Translations under genes and position numbers: made by a program
Assembly (NCBI RefSeq): GCF_030372105.1
Contig: NZ_JAUDBQ010000006.1
Coordinates: 124,001-188,000, forward strand
DNA length: 64,000 bases
DNA from: Cellulomonas cellasea
Lineage (GTDB): Bacteria; Actinomycetota; Actinomycetes; Actinomycetales; Cellulomonadaceae
Direction: 5' to 3'
Notes under the pieces: model-generated
Databases searched by the model: none
What the model was told of the DNA's origin: nothing
What the model saw: only the letters and a program-made list of their open reading frames with translations
Part shown: in pieces, positions 52,732-61,581 of the stretch
Position numbering within the stretch: the first letter of the stretch is position 1
Layout of the letters: each line of letters begins with the position of its first letter

Positions 52732-53364
52732 TCAGAGTCCGCGCGGCGAGGCCTTGCGCTGGGCCACGAAGTCGCGCACCGAGTCCATCGTCGGGAGCAG
52801 GCCGTCCTCCTGGGCCTGGCGCAGCGTCGGCGCCGCCAAGTCCTTGTCCGAGAGCTGCGGCGTGAGCGGGCTTCCGTCGCGGGCCGTCGTCGGCCACTCG
52901 ATGCCGATCTCCGTGTCGAGCGGGTGCACGCCGTGCTCCCGGCCGGGGGAGTAGCCCGTGGAGCAGAGGTAGACGACCGTCGAGTCGTCCTCGAGGGACA
53001 GGAACGCGTGCCCGATGCCCTCGGAGAGGTAGATGGCGCGGCGGTCGACGTCGTCCAGCAGCACGGTGTCCCACTGGCCGAAGGTCGGCGAGCCCACCCG
53101 GATGTCGACTGCGACGTCGAGCACCGCGCCCTTCGGGCATGTGACGTACTTCGCCTGCCCGGGCGGGACGTCGGCGAAGTGGATCCCCCGCAGCACCCCG
53201 GCAGCCGACACCGAGCAGTTGGCCTGCTGGAGGTCGAGGGGGTGCCCTACCGCCTCGACGAACGCGCCCTCCTTGAACCACTCGAGGAACACGCCTCGCG
53301 GGTCGCCGAACTGCTGCGGTGTGATCTCCCACGCCCCGGGGACCTTGAGCTCGCGGAACTGCAC
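52732..53364 (-). CDS. rmlC: dTDP-4-dehydrorhamnose 3,5-epimerase
   Basis: 210-residue cupin enzyme, third step to dTDP-rhamnose. Catalytic His62 (LRGIHFADVPPGQAKYVTC) and Tyr132 (VVYLCSTGYSP) are in place, with FKEGAFVEAVG and EGIGHAFLSLED. A C-terminal segment (PQLSDKDLAAPTLRQAQ) is slightly longer than in the shortest family members. AGGAG lies 9 nt before the GTG start. It is divergent from rmlD, the two sharing a 92-bp intergenic region. Confidence 0.97.
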   Translation of the reverse strand: MQFRELKVPGAWEITPQQFGDPRGVFLEWFKEGAFVEAVGHPLDLQQANCSVSAAGVLRGIHFADVPPGQAKYVTCPKGAVLDVAVDIRVGSPTFGQWDTVLLDDVDRRAIYLSEGIGHAFLSLEDDSTVVYLCSTGYSPGREHGVHPLDTEIGIEWPTTARDGSPLTPQLSDKDLAAPTLRQAQEDGLLPTMDSVRDFVAQRKASPRGL

Positions 53365-53456
53365 GGTGATATCTCCTCATGTCGGCTGTTGCGAGGCCAG
53401 CCTAACGGCGCGACTACTCTGGGCCGTCGGTCGAGACGTCGAGATGAGGAGTGGTT

Positions 53457-54314
53457 GTGCGCTGGTTGGTGACAGGGGCGGCAGGGATGCTGGGCCAGGA
53501 CGTCGTGAGCCGGCTGCGGGAGGCTGGCGCCGAGGTGACGGCAACCGACCGGGAGCACGTGGACATCACCGACCTGGCGTCGGTGCGCGCCGCCGTCCAG
53601 GGCCATGACGTGGTGGTCAACTGCGCGGCCTGGACCGCTGTCGACGACGCCGAGGCGCGCGAGGCCAGCGCCTTCGCCCTCAACGCCACAGGGCCGGCGC
53701 TGCTCGCCAGGGCGGCCGCCGAGCACGGCGCGCGGATCGTGCAGATCTCCACCGACTACGTCTTCGACGGCGCTGGCGTCGCGCCGTACGCCGAGACGGC
53801 GCCCATCGACCCCCGCTCCGCGTACGGCCGCACCAAGGCCGCAGGAGAGTGGGCGGTGCGCGCTGAGAACCCGGACCACCTCATCGTCCGCACGGCATGG
53901 CTCTACGGCGCCCACGGCAAGTGCTTCCCGAAGACCATCGCACGGGTCGCGGCCGAGCGGGGCGGGCTCGATGTGGTCGCCGACCAGGTGGGCCAGCCGA
54001 CCTGGACCGTCGACCTCGCCGACCTGATCGTCCGGCTCGTCGAGGCGGGCGCCCCGAGCGGCGTCTACCACGGCACCTCCGCTGGCCAGACATCGTGGCA
54101 CGGGTTCGCCCAGGCGATTGTCGCGGCAGCGGGCCTCGACCCGGCCATTGTCCGGCCCACGACGAGTGACGCGTTCGCGAGCGCGGCGCCGCGACCGGCG
54201 TATTCGGTGCTGGGGCACGGGGCGCTGGAGGCAGTCGGCGTGGCTCCGATCGGCGATTGGGCTGGGCGTTGGTCGACGGCCGCGGCAGCGGTCTTGGGCG
54301 CGCCCCAGTTGTGA
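53457..54314 (+). CDS. rmlD: dTDP-4-dehydrorhamnose reductase
   Basis: 285-residue NAD(P)-dependent SDR, final step to dTDP-L-rhamnose. Motifs: WLVTGAAGMLGQDVVSRL, VVVNCAAWTAVDDAE, VQISTDYVFDG, the catalytic Tyr-Lys pair in SAYGRTKAAGE, VRTAWLYG and DQVGQPTWTVDLA. The GTG at 53457 has AGGAG 5 nt before it; the in-frame GTG at 53451 overlaps that site and is unlikely to be used. Confidence 0.96.
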   Translation: MRWLVTGAAGMLGQDVVSRLREAGAEVTATDREHVDITDLASVRAAVQGHDVVVNCAAWTAVDDAEAREASAFALNATGPALLARAAAEHGARIVQISTDYVFDGAGVAPYAETAPIDPRSAYGRTKAAGEWAVRAENPDHLIVRTAWLYGAHGKCFPKTIARVAAERGGLDVVADQVGQPTWTVDLADLIVRLVEAGAPSGVYHGTSAGQTSWHGFAQAIVAAAGLDPAIVRPTTSDAFASAAPRPAYSVLGHGALEAVGVAPIGDWAGRWSTAAAAVLGAPQL

Positions 54315-54446
54315 ATGCGCGGCGCGAGCCGCATCGCAGAACGCGGGTGTCCGGCCGCGGCGGCGTTCGTCGCGGCGAGCTGAACCAGTAGCCGAATGCG
54401 CATTGCGGTCCGCACGCGGGGGACATGGTCGACAGCGGGAAGCGGC

Positions 54447-54452
54447 TAGCCT
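54447..54452 (+). promoter_or_regulatory. Possible -10 box for manA
   Basis: TAGCCT lies 31 nt before the manA GTG in the 169-bp gap after rmlD. A purine-rich site (GGAGAAGGGTGG) lies between it and the start. Confidence 0.4.
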
Positions 54453-54483
54453 GGCCAGGCGAACCGGAGAAGGGTGGATATCG

Positions 54484-55677
54484 GTGCACAGGTTGCGTGG
54501 CAATCCCCGCGCGTATGCGTGGGGATCGACCGATGCGATCCCCGCTCTCCTGGGGATTCCGACAAGCATCGAGCCGCTCGCTGAAATGTGGTTCGGGGCG
54601 CACCCCTCGGCGCCCTCGACTCTGCTCAGCTCCGAGCCTGCGTCCGACCTCGCCGAACTGATCGCCTCAGACCCTGTCGCGATGCTCGGCCAAGATGTGC
54701 GCGCTCGTTTCGGCGACACCCTGCCGTACCTCCTGAAGCTCATCGCCCCGGCCCGGCCGCTCTCGCTGCAAGTCCACCCTCACCTCGCCCGTGCGCGAGA
54801 GGGCTTCGCGCGCGAGGAGTCCGCCGGAATCCCGATCACTGCCGACAACCGAAGTTATCGAGACGACAACCACAAGCCCGAGCTGGTCTTCGCGCTGACG
54901 CCGTTCGAGGCGCTGTGCGGATTCCGCGCCCCGCGGCGGGCCGCCGAGCTGTTCGCCGAGCTCGGCACACCGTTGGCGCGACGACTGCGCGAGCTCCTCG
55001 TCGCCCAGCCTTCCGCTGTCGGTGTGGAGGCGGCATTCACGTTCCTCCTCGACTCGCGCACAAGGCCGTCGAGCGAGGCGGTCGAAGCCCTCGCCCGTGA
55101 GTGCGGCGCCCGCCTCGCGGCCGGGTCGACATCGCCAAGGGCCGACGCGACTGTCGTGCTCCTGAACGAGGCGTACCCAGGCGACCCAGGTGTCGTCGCG
55201 TCTTTGCTGCTCAACCCCGTGAGCCTGCAGCCCGGAGAGGCATTGTTCGTCCCGGCGGGTGGCGTGCACGCCTACCTGAGCGGCCTCGGCATCGAGATCA
55301 TGGCGAGCTCGGACAACGTGCTCCGCGCGGGACTCACGGTCAAGCATGTTGACACCGTCGAGTTGTTGGCATGCGTCGACTACGTGGCCGCTCCGCCTAT
55401 CAGGACGGCGCCTGAGATCTTCCATGGAGCGACACGCGTCTTTTACGCGCCGGTCGACGACTTCGAGCTCTCCGTGACCGACCTGCTGGACGAAGACGTT
55501 CATCCACTCCCTGGACGAGGCCCGCGGACGCTCTTGTGCATGGAAGGCGAGATCGCTGTGACATCGATGATCGACTCGCTTGTGCTCTCCCGAGGTGAGG
55601 CAGCGTTCGTTCCGGCGACGGAAGGGGCATTGACAGCCCGGGGTCGCGGGACGCTGGTCCAGGCCGACGTGCCCTGA
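54484..55677 (+). CDS. manA: Mannose-6-phosphate isomerase, class I
   Basis: 397-residue zinc enzyme that interconverts fructose-6-phosphate and mannose-6-phosphate, supplying mannose donors. Motifs: YAWGSTDAIPALLG, AEMWFGAHPSAPS, LPYLLKLIAPARPLSLQVHP with the zinc-ligand Gln and His, NHKPELVFALTPFEALCGF, FVPAGGVHAYLSGLGIEIMASSDNVLRAGLT. The GTG start opens directly on the conserved N terminus. Same strand as rmlD and separated by a likely promoter. Confidence 0.96.
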   Translation: MHRLRGNPRAYAWGSTDAIPALLGIPTSIEPLAEMWFGAHPSAPSTLLSSEPASDLAELIASDPVAMLGQDVRARFGDTLPYLLKLIAPARPLSLQVHPHLARAREGFAREESAGIPITADNRSYRDDNHKPELVFALTPFEALCGFRAPRRAAELFAELGTPLARRLRELLVAQPSAVGVEAAFTFLLDSRTRPSSEAVEALARECGARLAAGSTSPRADATVVLLNEAYPGDPGVVASLLLNPVSLQPGEALFVPAGGVHAYLSGLGIEIMASSDNVLRAGLTVKHVDTVELLACVDYVAAPPIRTAPEIFHGATRVFYAPVDDFELSVTDLLDEDVHPLPGRGPRTLLCMEGEIAVTSMIDSLVLSRGEAAFVPATEGALTARGRGTLVQADVP

Positions 55678-56038
55678 CCCTGCCGGGAACGGAGGAACGC
55701 GGACGGGGCGCCAAAGGAAACTCGGCGCTCAGGGCCTCCGCCGTCATGGAGGCGCCTCCAAGGATGGTGCTCCGGGCTTTCCCGCCGCCCCGTCGGCACG
55801 GTCGCCAAGCACTCCGACTCGCCCTCCTAGGCGGAAGAGTTACCGAGTCGTTACTAGCCCACGATTCGCCTGGCGGTCCGGGTAGGGTGTCCCGGACAAA
55901 CGACGGGGAGCAGTGGTGGTGTCGCGACGTGACGAGAGCAACGAGGCGTACCCGACCGCTCACCTGTCGGAGCCTGAAGGCGGCAACGTCGCCCTGTACC
56001 CAGGCTCCCAATTCGAACGGTCGAGCAGGGGATGTTCA
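55678..56038. other. Intergenic region upstream of the large glycosyltransferase gene
   Basis: A 361-bp stretch without a clear gene. A TAGGGT box at 55882-55887 may be the -10 of the next operon. From 55919 (GTG with GGGGAG upstream) an in-frame extension of 40 codons is possible, but its third positions are less GC-rich than the gene body, so it is left out. Confidence 0.5.
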
Positions 56039-59000
56039 ATGACGGGTGAAATCACGCCTTTGCGGGCGATCGGCGAACGGGACGCCGAGGGATGGGTGCT
56101 CGTCAGGAATGCGGGTTCTACGTATGACGACGGCGTCGAGGACGCGTTGTACGAGATGTTCACCCGTGAGGACGACCTCCGCTCGACGAACTCCAGGCTC
56201 CGCAGCCTCGGCGATGGCGCCGCTCAGCAGTTCCAACTCGACGCGGCTCGCGCCAACATCGTGCGCGGCCTGACGATCGCTCCCGATGCGCGTGTGCTGG
56301 AGATCGGCGCCGGCTGCGGCGCCATCACTCGCTACCTCGGCGAGCGGGCCGCCCTGGTCGACGCCGTCGAGCCAGCGCCGCGCCGTGCGCGGGTGGCACG
56401 CGCGCGCACCCGCGACCTCCCGGGCGTCGAGGTGTTCGTCGGCGAGCACAGCGACGTTCCGGCCGTCCCGACCTACGACGTGATCGTCGTCGTCGGGGTT
56501 CTCGAGTACGTGGGAGGCGGCTCCGCCGATCCCGAGGCCTATGTGGAGTTCCTGAGCCACCTCGGCCGCTGCCTGCGCCCCGGAGGCACCCTCGCGCTCG
56601 CGATCGAGAACAAGATCGGTGTGAAGTACCTCGTGGGCGCGCCCGAGGACCACACCGACGTCGTCTTCGACTCGATCGAGGGATACCCGGGTGTGACCCA
56701 CGCCCGGACCTTCTCGCGCCATGAGCTCGAAGCACTGTTCGTGGCGGCCGGCCTCGAGCCGAGCGTGCGGATCGCGTTCCCCGACTACAAGCTCACCCGA
56801 GCAGTGATGGACGCGGAGGCGCTTGAGCGTGACGCGCCTCAGTTGTTGGCCAACCTTCCCTCCTTCCCGAGTGCCGACCTCAGGTCGAGCCGCCCCCGCC
56901 TCGCTGATGAGGCTCGCGTGTGGCGCACCCTCGTCGACGCGGGCCTTGCCGCGGAGACGGGGAACTCCTTCCTCGTCCTCGCGGGCAAGGGGGCTCCTCA
57001 GCAGTTGTGGCCGCAGGAGTTGGCGGCGGTGTACTACTCACGCTCCCGGCGTGAGCACTACTCGCTCGGGAAGCGCGTGATCCGGGACGGCGACGAGCTC
57101 GTGGTCGACCGGGCCCGAGTCGGTGAGGCATCCGACGACGCCCTCATCGACATCACCGAGGGCCGCGAGCGCGTGATCCAGGGCGTCACGGTGCAGGAGG
57201 CGGCGACAGGCCTGACCACTGTCGGGGTGGCGGTCTTGTTGGCCCAGTGGCGCGAGGCCCTCGAGCGGCACGCTGCCGAGTCCGGGGCCACGCCTTTCGA
57301 CTTCGTGCCGAACAACCTGGTGATGACTCCCGCCGGGGTCCTCGAGCCGATAGATCAGGAGTGGACGGCGCCCGGGTGGGGGCTTGAGCGGGTCGTCCGC
57401 CGCGGCATCCTGTGGTTTGTCGCCCAGTTGGCGCGAGACGTGCCCCCGGACCGCTGGGAGGGATGCGAGGTCGTGCGTGACGTCGCGCGGCTCCTCGGCC
57501 CGGCAGTGGGCCTCGACGCCACAGGGCTGTGGATCGATGTGGCCATTGCCGAGGAGGCGGAGTTCCTCGCCGAGGTAGGCGTGCCGCAGCAAGGCGAGGG
57601 CAGCGCGGAGCACGCACAGCGCATCGCCGCCGACCTCACACAGATGGTGGACGGGCCGCTGAGCGAGCTCCCGCTGGGCGAGCGGCTTCCGGGCGTCCTG
57701 GAGCGCGTTCGCGGTTACCTCGCGACGGCTGAGGAGTCCACCGCCCACTTGAGCGGGGAGGTCGAGCGTCTCAGCGTCGAGATCGACGGAGCGCTTGAGC
57801 GCGAGCGTCTCGCGCTCGCCCAGGCCGAGCTCGCCAACCATTGGAGTGTGGAGGCCGCGCTGGGGGCGCGCGTCGCGCAGGAGAAGACCCGGTCCGCCGA
57901 GACGATGCAGTCGGTGCTCGCCGAGCGTTTCGCGGCTGCCGAAGCCCGCTACGTGCACGTCCAGGCCCAGGCCGGCGACCTCCAGACATCCTTGGACGGC
58001 ATACGACGGAGCCGGGCGTTCCGCGTGATCGGCCTCTACTACCGGCTCGTCGAGAAGGCCGCGCCGAGTGGTTCCGGCCGGCGCCGCGCCTACGGCGGCA
58101 CACTGCGCTCCCTCGTGGGCGTGGCGCGCCGCCTGCGCCCGCTGCCCGAGGTCCCCCCGGTCGTGATCTCGATTCCCGCGAGTGAAGCCCCGTTGGTGTC
58201 GATCGTCATCCCCGTGCACGGCAAGTGGGAGTACACCGAGCGGTGCCTGCAGGCCGTCGCGGCGACCGAGGGCGACATCGCCTACGAGGTCATCGTTGTG
58301 GACGACGCCTCTCCTGACGACACGCTCGAGAGGCTGGGCCAGGTCCGGGGGATTCGCGTTGTCGCGCTCGAGCAGAATGCTGGCTTCGTGGGCGCGTGCA
58401 ACGCCGGGATCGAGGCGACGCGCGGCGAGCTCGTGGTCCTGCTCAACAACGACACGCGGGTGACGCCCGGGTGGCTCGCCCCGCTCGTCGAGACGGTGTC
58501 CGAGCCGGGCGTCGGCCTCGTCGGCTCGCAGCTCCAGTATCCCGACGGCAGGCTCCAGGAGGCGGGCGGGATCGTCTTCTCCGACGGGTCCGGCTGGAAC
58601 TATGGCAAGTTCGAGGATCCGGGCATCCCGGCGTACACCTTCCGCCGCGACGTCGACTACTGCTCGGGCGCGAGCATCATCATCCGCAAGTCCGCGCTCG
58701 ACGCGCTCGGCAACCTCGACACCCGGTATGCCCCCGCCTACTACGACGACACCGACCTGGCTTTCGGCATCCGTGAGCTCGGGATGCGGGTCGTGTACGA
58801 GCCCAGGTCAGTTGTGGTGCACGACGAGGGCGTGTCTCACGGGACCGACGAGACCTCGGGCATCAAGGCGTACCAGGCTGTCAACAAGGAGAAGTTCGTC
58901 GAGAAGTGGCGGGATCGCCTCGCTGAGCAGTGCGAGCCCGGCGCTCTGAACGTGCCCTACGCCGCCCGGCGGGGCAATGGCTCGCGCATCGTCGTGGTGA

Positions 59001-60064
59001 TCGACCACTACGTCCCACGTCCCGACGAGGACTCCGGCTCCGTCCGGATGATGGGGATGCTCCGGACCCTCCGCGAGCTCGGCTATGGGGTGCTGTTCGT
59101 CCCCGACAACCGTCATCGCAGCGAGCCGTGGACGGGGATCCTCGGCGAGATGGGAGTCGAGGTCTTCTACGGCCACGGCGACCTGCCGGGACGGCTCTCA
59201 CAGCTCGCGGAGCACATTCACGCGGTGATCGTCTCGCGTGTCACCGTCGCCTGGAACCACGTCTTCACGCTGCGCTCGGTGCTCCCAGGCGTCCCGCTCA
59301 TCTTCGACACGGTCGACCTGCACTTCTTGCGCGAGGAGCGGGCGGCGGAGCTCGCCGGCGCGGAGAGCCTCTCGGCGCGCGCCGAGACTCTCAAGTCGCT
59401 GGAGCTGGCCATCGCCTCGACCTCGGACACCACAGTGGTGGTGTCCCCGTACGAGCAGAAGCTCTTGCAGTCGATCCTGCCGGATACAGACGTCAAGGTC
59501 CTGCCGAACATCCACTATCCGGAGGCCGTCCCGTCCTCGGCCGAGGAGCGCGCGGGCCTGCTGTTCGTCGGGAGCTTCGCGCACCAGCCGAATGCTGACG
59601 GGCTGCGCTGGTTCTTCAGCCAGGTCCTTCCGCTCATCGAGGAGAGGCTCCCGGGCATCCCGGTGAACGTGGTGGGCCGTGACCCCGATCAGGACCTCGT
59701 GGCCGAGGCCCCCGCCAACGTGGTCTTCCACGGCTGGGTGAAGGACCTCGGCCCGCTGTACGACGCCGCCCGCATCGCCATCGCGCCACTGCGCTACGGC
59801 GCCGGCGTCAAGGGCAAGATCGGTGAGGCGCTGGCGTACGGGGTCCCCGTGGTCATGACGCCGATCGGCGCCGAGGGGATGTCGATTGAGCATGAGGCCA
59901 CGGCGTGGGTCGCGGACGACGCTCAGGCCTTCGCCGACGGCGTGGTCGCGCTGGTCACCGACGACGAGTTGTGGTCGCAGATGTCCAAGGCCGGTGCACA
60001 GCACATCGACTCGATCTTCGGCCCGGACCGGTTCGCGGAGATGCTTGCCGAGATCCTGCCGTGA
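56039..60064 (+). CDS. Multidomain methyltransferase / kinase-like / GT2 / GT4 protein
   Basis: 1,341 residues. Methyltransferase domain (about 70-215): RVLEIGAGCGAITRYLGE, VVGVLEYV and LRPGGTLALAIENK. A middle region (about 320-520) contains FDFVPNNLVMTPAGVLEPIDQEW near 419-442, recalling the D-x4-N plus D catalytic pattern of kinase-like folds. A coiled coil follows (about 564-660). GT2 domain (about 720-960): VSIVIPVHGKWEYTERCL, VVDDASPDD, LLNNDTRV, YDDTDLAFG. GT4 domain (about 982-1341): DEDSGSVRMMGMLRTL, FVGSFAHQPNADGLRWF, KIGEALAYGVPVVMT. The ATG has AGGGGA 6 nt upstream. First gene of a three-gene operon. Confidence 0.88.
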   Translation: MTGEITPLRAIGERDAEGWVLVRNAGSTYDDGVEDALYEMFTREDDLRSTNSRLRSLGDGAAQQFQLDAARANIVRGLTIAPDARVLEIGAGCGAITRYLGERAALVDAVEPAPRRARVARARTRDLPGVEVFVGEHSDVPAVPTYDVIVVVGVLEYVGGGSADPEAYVEFLSHLGRCLRPGGTLALAIENKIGVKYLVGAPEDHTDVVFDSIEGYPGVTHARTFSRHELEALFVAAGLEPSVRIAFPDYKLTRAVMDAEALERDAPQLLANLPSFPSADLRSSRPRLADEARVWRTLVDAGLAAETGNSFLVLAGKGAPQQLWPQELAAVYYSRSRREHYSLGKRVIRDGDELVVDRARVGEASDDALIDITEGRERVIQGVTVQEAATGLTTVGVAVLLAQWREALERHAAESGATPFDFVPNNLVMTPAGVLEPIDQEWTAPGWGLERVVRRGILWFVAQLARDVPPDRWEGCEVVRDVARLLGPAVGLDATGLWIDVAIAEEAEFLAEVGVPQQGEGSAEHAQRIAADLTQMVDGPLSELPLGERLPGVLERVRGYLATAEESTAHLSGEVERLSVEIDGALERERLALAQAELANHWSVEAALGARVAQEKTRSAETMQSVLAERFAAAEARYVHVQAQAGDLQTSLDGIRRSRAFRVIGLYYRLVEKAAPSGSGRRRAYGGTLRSLVGVARRLRPLPEVPPVVISIPASEAPLVSIVIPVHGKWEYTERCLQAVAATEGDIAYEVIVVDDASPDDTLERLGQVRGIRVVALEQNAGFVGACNAGIEATRGELVVLLNNDTRVTPGWLAPLVETVSEPGVGLVGSQLQYPDGRLQEAGGIVFSDGSGWNYGKFEDPGIPAYTFRRDVDYCSGASIIIRKSALDALGNLDTRYAPAYYDDTDLAFGIRELGMRVVYEPRSVVVHDEGVSHGTDETSGIKAYQAVNKEKFVEKWRDRLAEQCEPGALNVPYAARRGNGSRIVVVIDHYVPRPDEDSGSVRMMGMLRTLRELGYGVLFVPDNRHRSEPWTGILGEMGVEVFYGHGDLPGRLSQLAEHIHAVIVSRVTVAWNHVFTLRSVLPGVPLIFDTVDLHFLREERAAELAGAESLSARAETLKSLELAIASTSDTTVVVSPYEQKLLQSILPDTDVKVLPNIHYPEAVPSSAEERAGLLFVGSFAHQPNADGLRWFFSQVLPLIEERLPGIPVNVVGRDPDQDLVAEAPANVVFHGWVKDLGPLYDAARIAIAPLRYGAGVKGKIGEALAYGVPVVMTPIGAEGMSIEHEATAWVADDAQAFADGVVALVTDDELWSQMSKAGAQHIDSIFGPDRFAEMLAEILP

Positions 60065-61581
60065 CGAGTCTCGCTGCGCCGGTCGCCTCGTCTGACGTGG
60101 ACGCCGCGGCCCCGCCACGGGATGAGGCGCTGGCGTCCTCAGGGGCTGCGCCCGAGGTGGTCAAGGATCGCCACGACGCCCTGGTGCGGAAGATCGCCCT
60201 CGTGCCGCCGATGCTCGTCTTGCTGGTGACGTTCGCGGCGTGGGTGGCTGCGGTGGGGAGGGCAGGGTTCTGGGCCGACGACTACGTCAACCTCGCGCTG
60301 TACAACCAGACCCTCGGCGATCTTTCGAATGTGCAGCGGAACGATGGTAAATACACGATCAACGTGTTCTGGTGGTGGGGGACAGTCATGTTCGGGACAG
60401 GGAATCCTGTTCCGTTCGTGCTGACCGTCAGTGCGGTCACGGTAATGGGCGTGTGGTTGTGGTTGCGCGCGGGAAGTCAATTCGCGTGGGGTCGCGTCCA
60501 GGCATGGTGGATCGCGGCCGGCGTCGCAGCCACTGTGACACCCTTTGGCATCCTCTTGTGGGCCTCGAACATCGTGCACTCCGTGAGCATCCTGTGTCTC
60601 GGGCTCGGCCTCTTCGCGCATGTCAAGGCCCAGGAGCAGGAGGTGAGCCGGAGCGCAGTGGCGTGGTCCGCCTTGGGCGCGTGCGCATGGTTGATCGTCA
60701 TCATCAGCAACCCGCTCTACATGGGCTTCGCCATCCTCGCTGGGTATCTGGTGTTGATGCAAGGCCGCGGCTGGATGGCCCGCGTCGCCTGGCCGCCATC
60801 GAAAATTCGATTCGCGACCGGCCTGGGCTTGCTCGGCCACGTGGGAATCCCCGTGCTGTACTTCGCGTTGGTCGCCTATCCGATGACCACACGCAGGTCG
60901 TCCTACTCGGTCTTCGGGTTCGGCGAGATCCGGGCGAACGCCGCGTTCTACACCGAGAGGCTCGCGCCCGACAACCTGACTCTCGTGGCGTACGTGCTGG
61001 TGGTCGCCGCAGCAGTGGTCGCGTCAGTCGCCCGCGTGCGGTCCAACAGGCTTCCCCTCGTGCTGCTCGCGACAGCAGCGGCCACCGCGTTGCCTGTCTT
61101 CATGCAAGGGCAGCAGCGGGCCGATCACTACCTGATGGTGCCGATCCTGTTGACGCTCAGCGCGCTCGCTGCCGCAGTCGGCCGGCTACCTGTGCGCCAG
61201 GGAACACGCGCCCGGCGGTCGGTTCTGGTCGGAAGCGTGGCCGTCGGGTCTGTGATCCTGGCGATGATGGTGGGTGGTTCGAGCGCCACGCGCTCTTGGT
61301 GGGTGACCACGCCGCTCGGATCGGCCTTGACGCAGGCGCGGCAAGAGATCGCTGATCGCACACCGACAGGTGCGGACCTCTGCGTGGAGCTCGCGATGGA
61401 CTCGAGCCTGCAGCCGGGGTTCGTCGCAGCCATGGGAGGGCAAGCGGGGATGAAGTTCGATCCTATTGGCGCCGCGTCGGCCGAGTACGTGGGCGTTGGT
61501 GAGTGCGATCGAGCCACGCGGACGGTGGTCACCATCACCCACGATGGCAATGCGTACGACGCTGTCGTCGAGGGGCGTTGA
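60061..61581 (+). CDS. Polytopic membrane protein, possibly GT-C glycosyltransferase
   Basis: 506 residues with about 10-11 membrane segments. After the first segment the outer loop reads GRAGFWADDYVNLALYNQ; paired Asp there is typical of GT-C enzymes using lipid-linked donors. NVFWWWGTVMFG and a C-terminal outer domain (about 420-506; ADLCVELAMDSSLQPGF) follow. Not assigned to a named family. The GTG overlaps the stop of the large glycosyltransferase gene (GTGA), and the next start overlaps its own stop, so all three are coupled. Confidence 0.82.
   Translation: MTSLAAPVASSDVDAAAPPRDEALASSGAAPEVVKDRHDALVRKIALVPPMLVLLVTFAAWVAAVGRAGFWADDYVNLALYNQTLGDLSNVQRNDGKYTINVFWWWGTVMFGTGNPVPFVLTVSAVTVMGVWLWLRAGSQFAWGRVQAWWIAAGVAATVTPFGILLWASNIVHSVSILCLGLGLFAHVKAQEQEVSRSAVAWSALGACAWLIVIISNPLYMGFAILAGYLVLMQGRGWMARVAWPPSKIRFATGLGLLGHVGIPVLYFALVAYPMTTRRSSYSVFGFGEIRANAAFYTERLAPDNLTLVAYVLVVAAAVVASVARVRSNRLPLVLLATAAATALPVFMQGQQRADHYLMVPILLTLSALAAAVGRLPVRQGTRARRSVLVGSVAVGSVILAMMVGGSSATRSWWVTTPLGSALTQARQEIADRTPTGADLCVELAMDSSLQPGFVAAMGGQAGMKFDPIGAASAEYVGVGECDRATRTVVTITHDGNAYDAVVEGR

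Noticed and set aside
55919-56038. N-terminal extension of the large methyltransferase-glycosyltransferase protein
   Set aside because: GTG at 55919 has a fair Shine-Dalgarno, but third-position GC drops over these 40 codons and the ATG at 56039 has its own good site. Kept as an alternative only.
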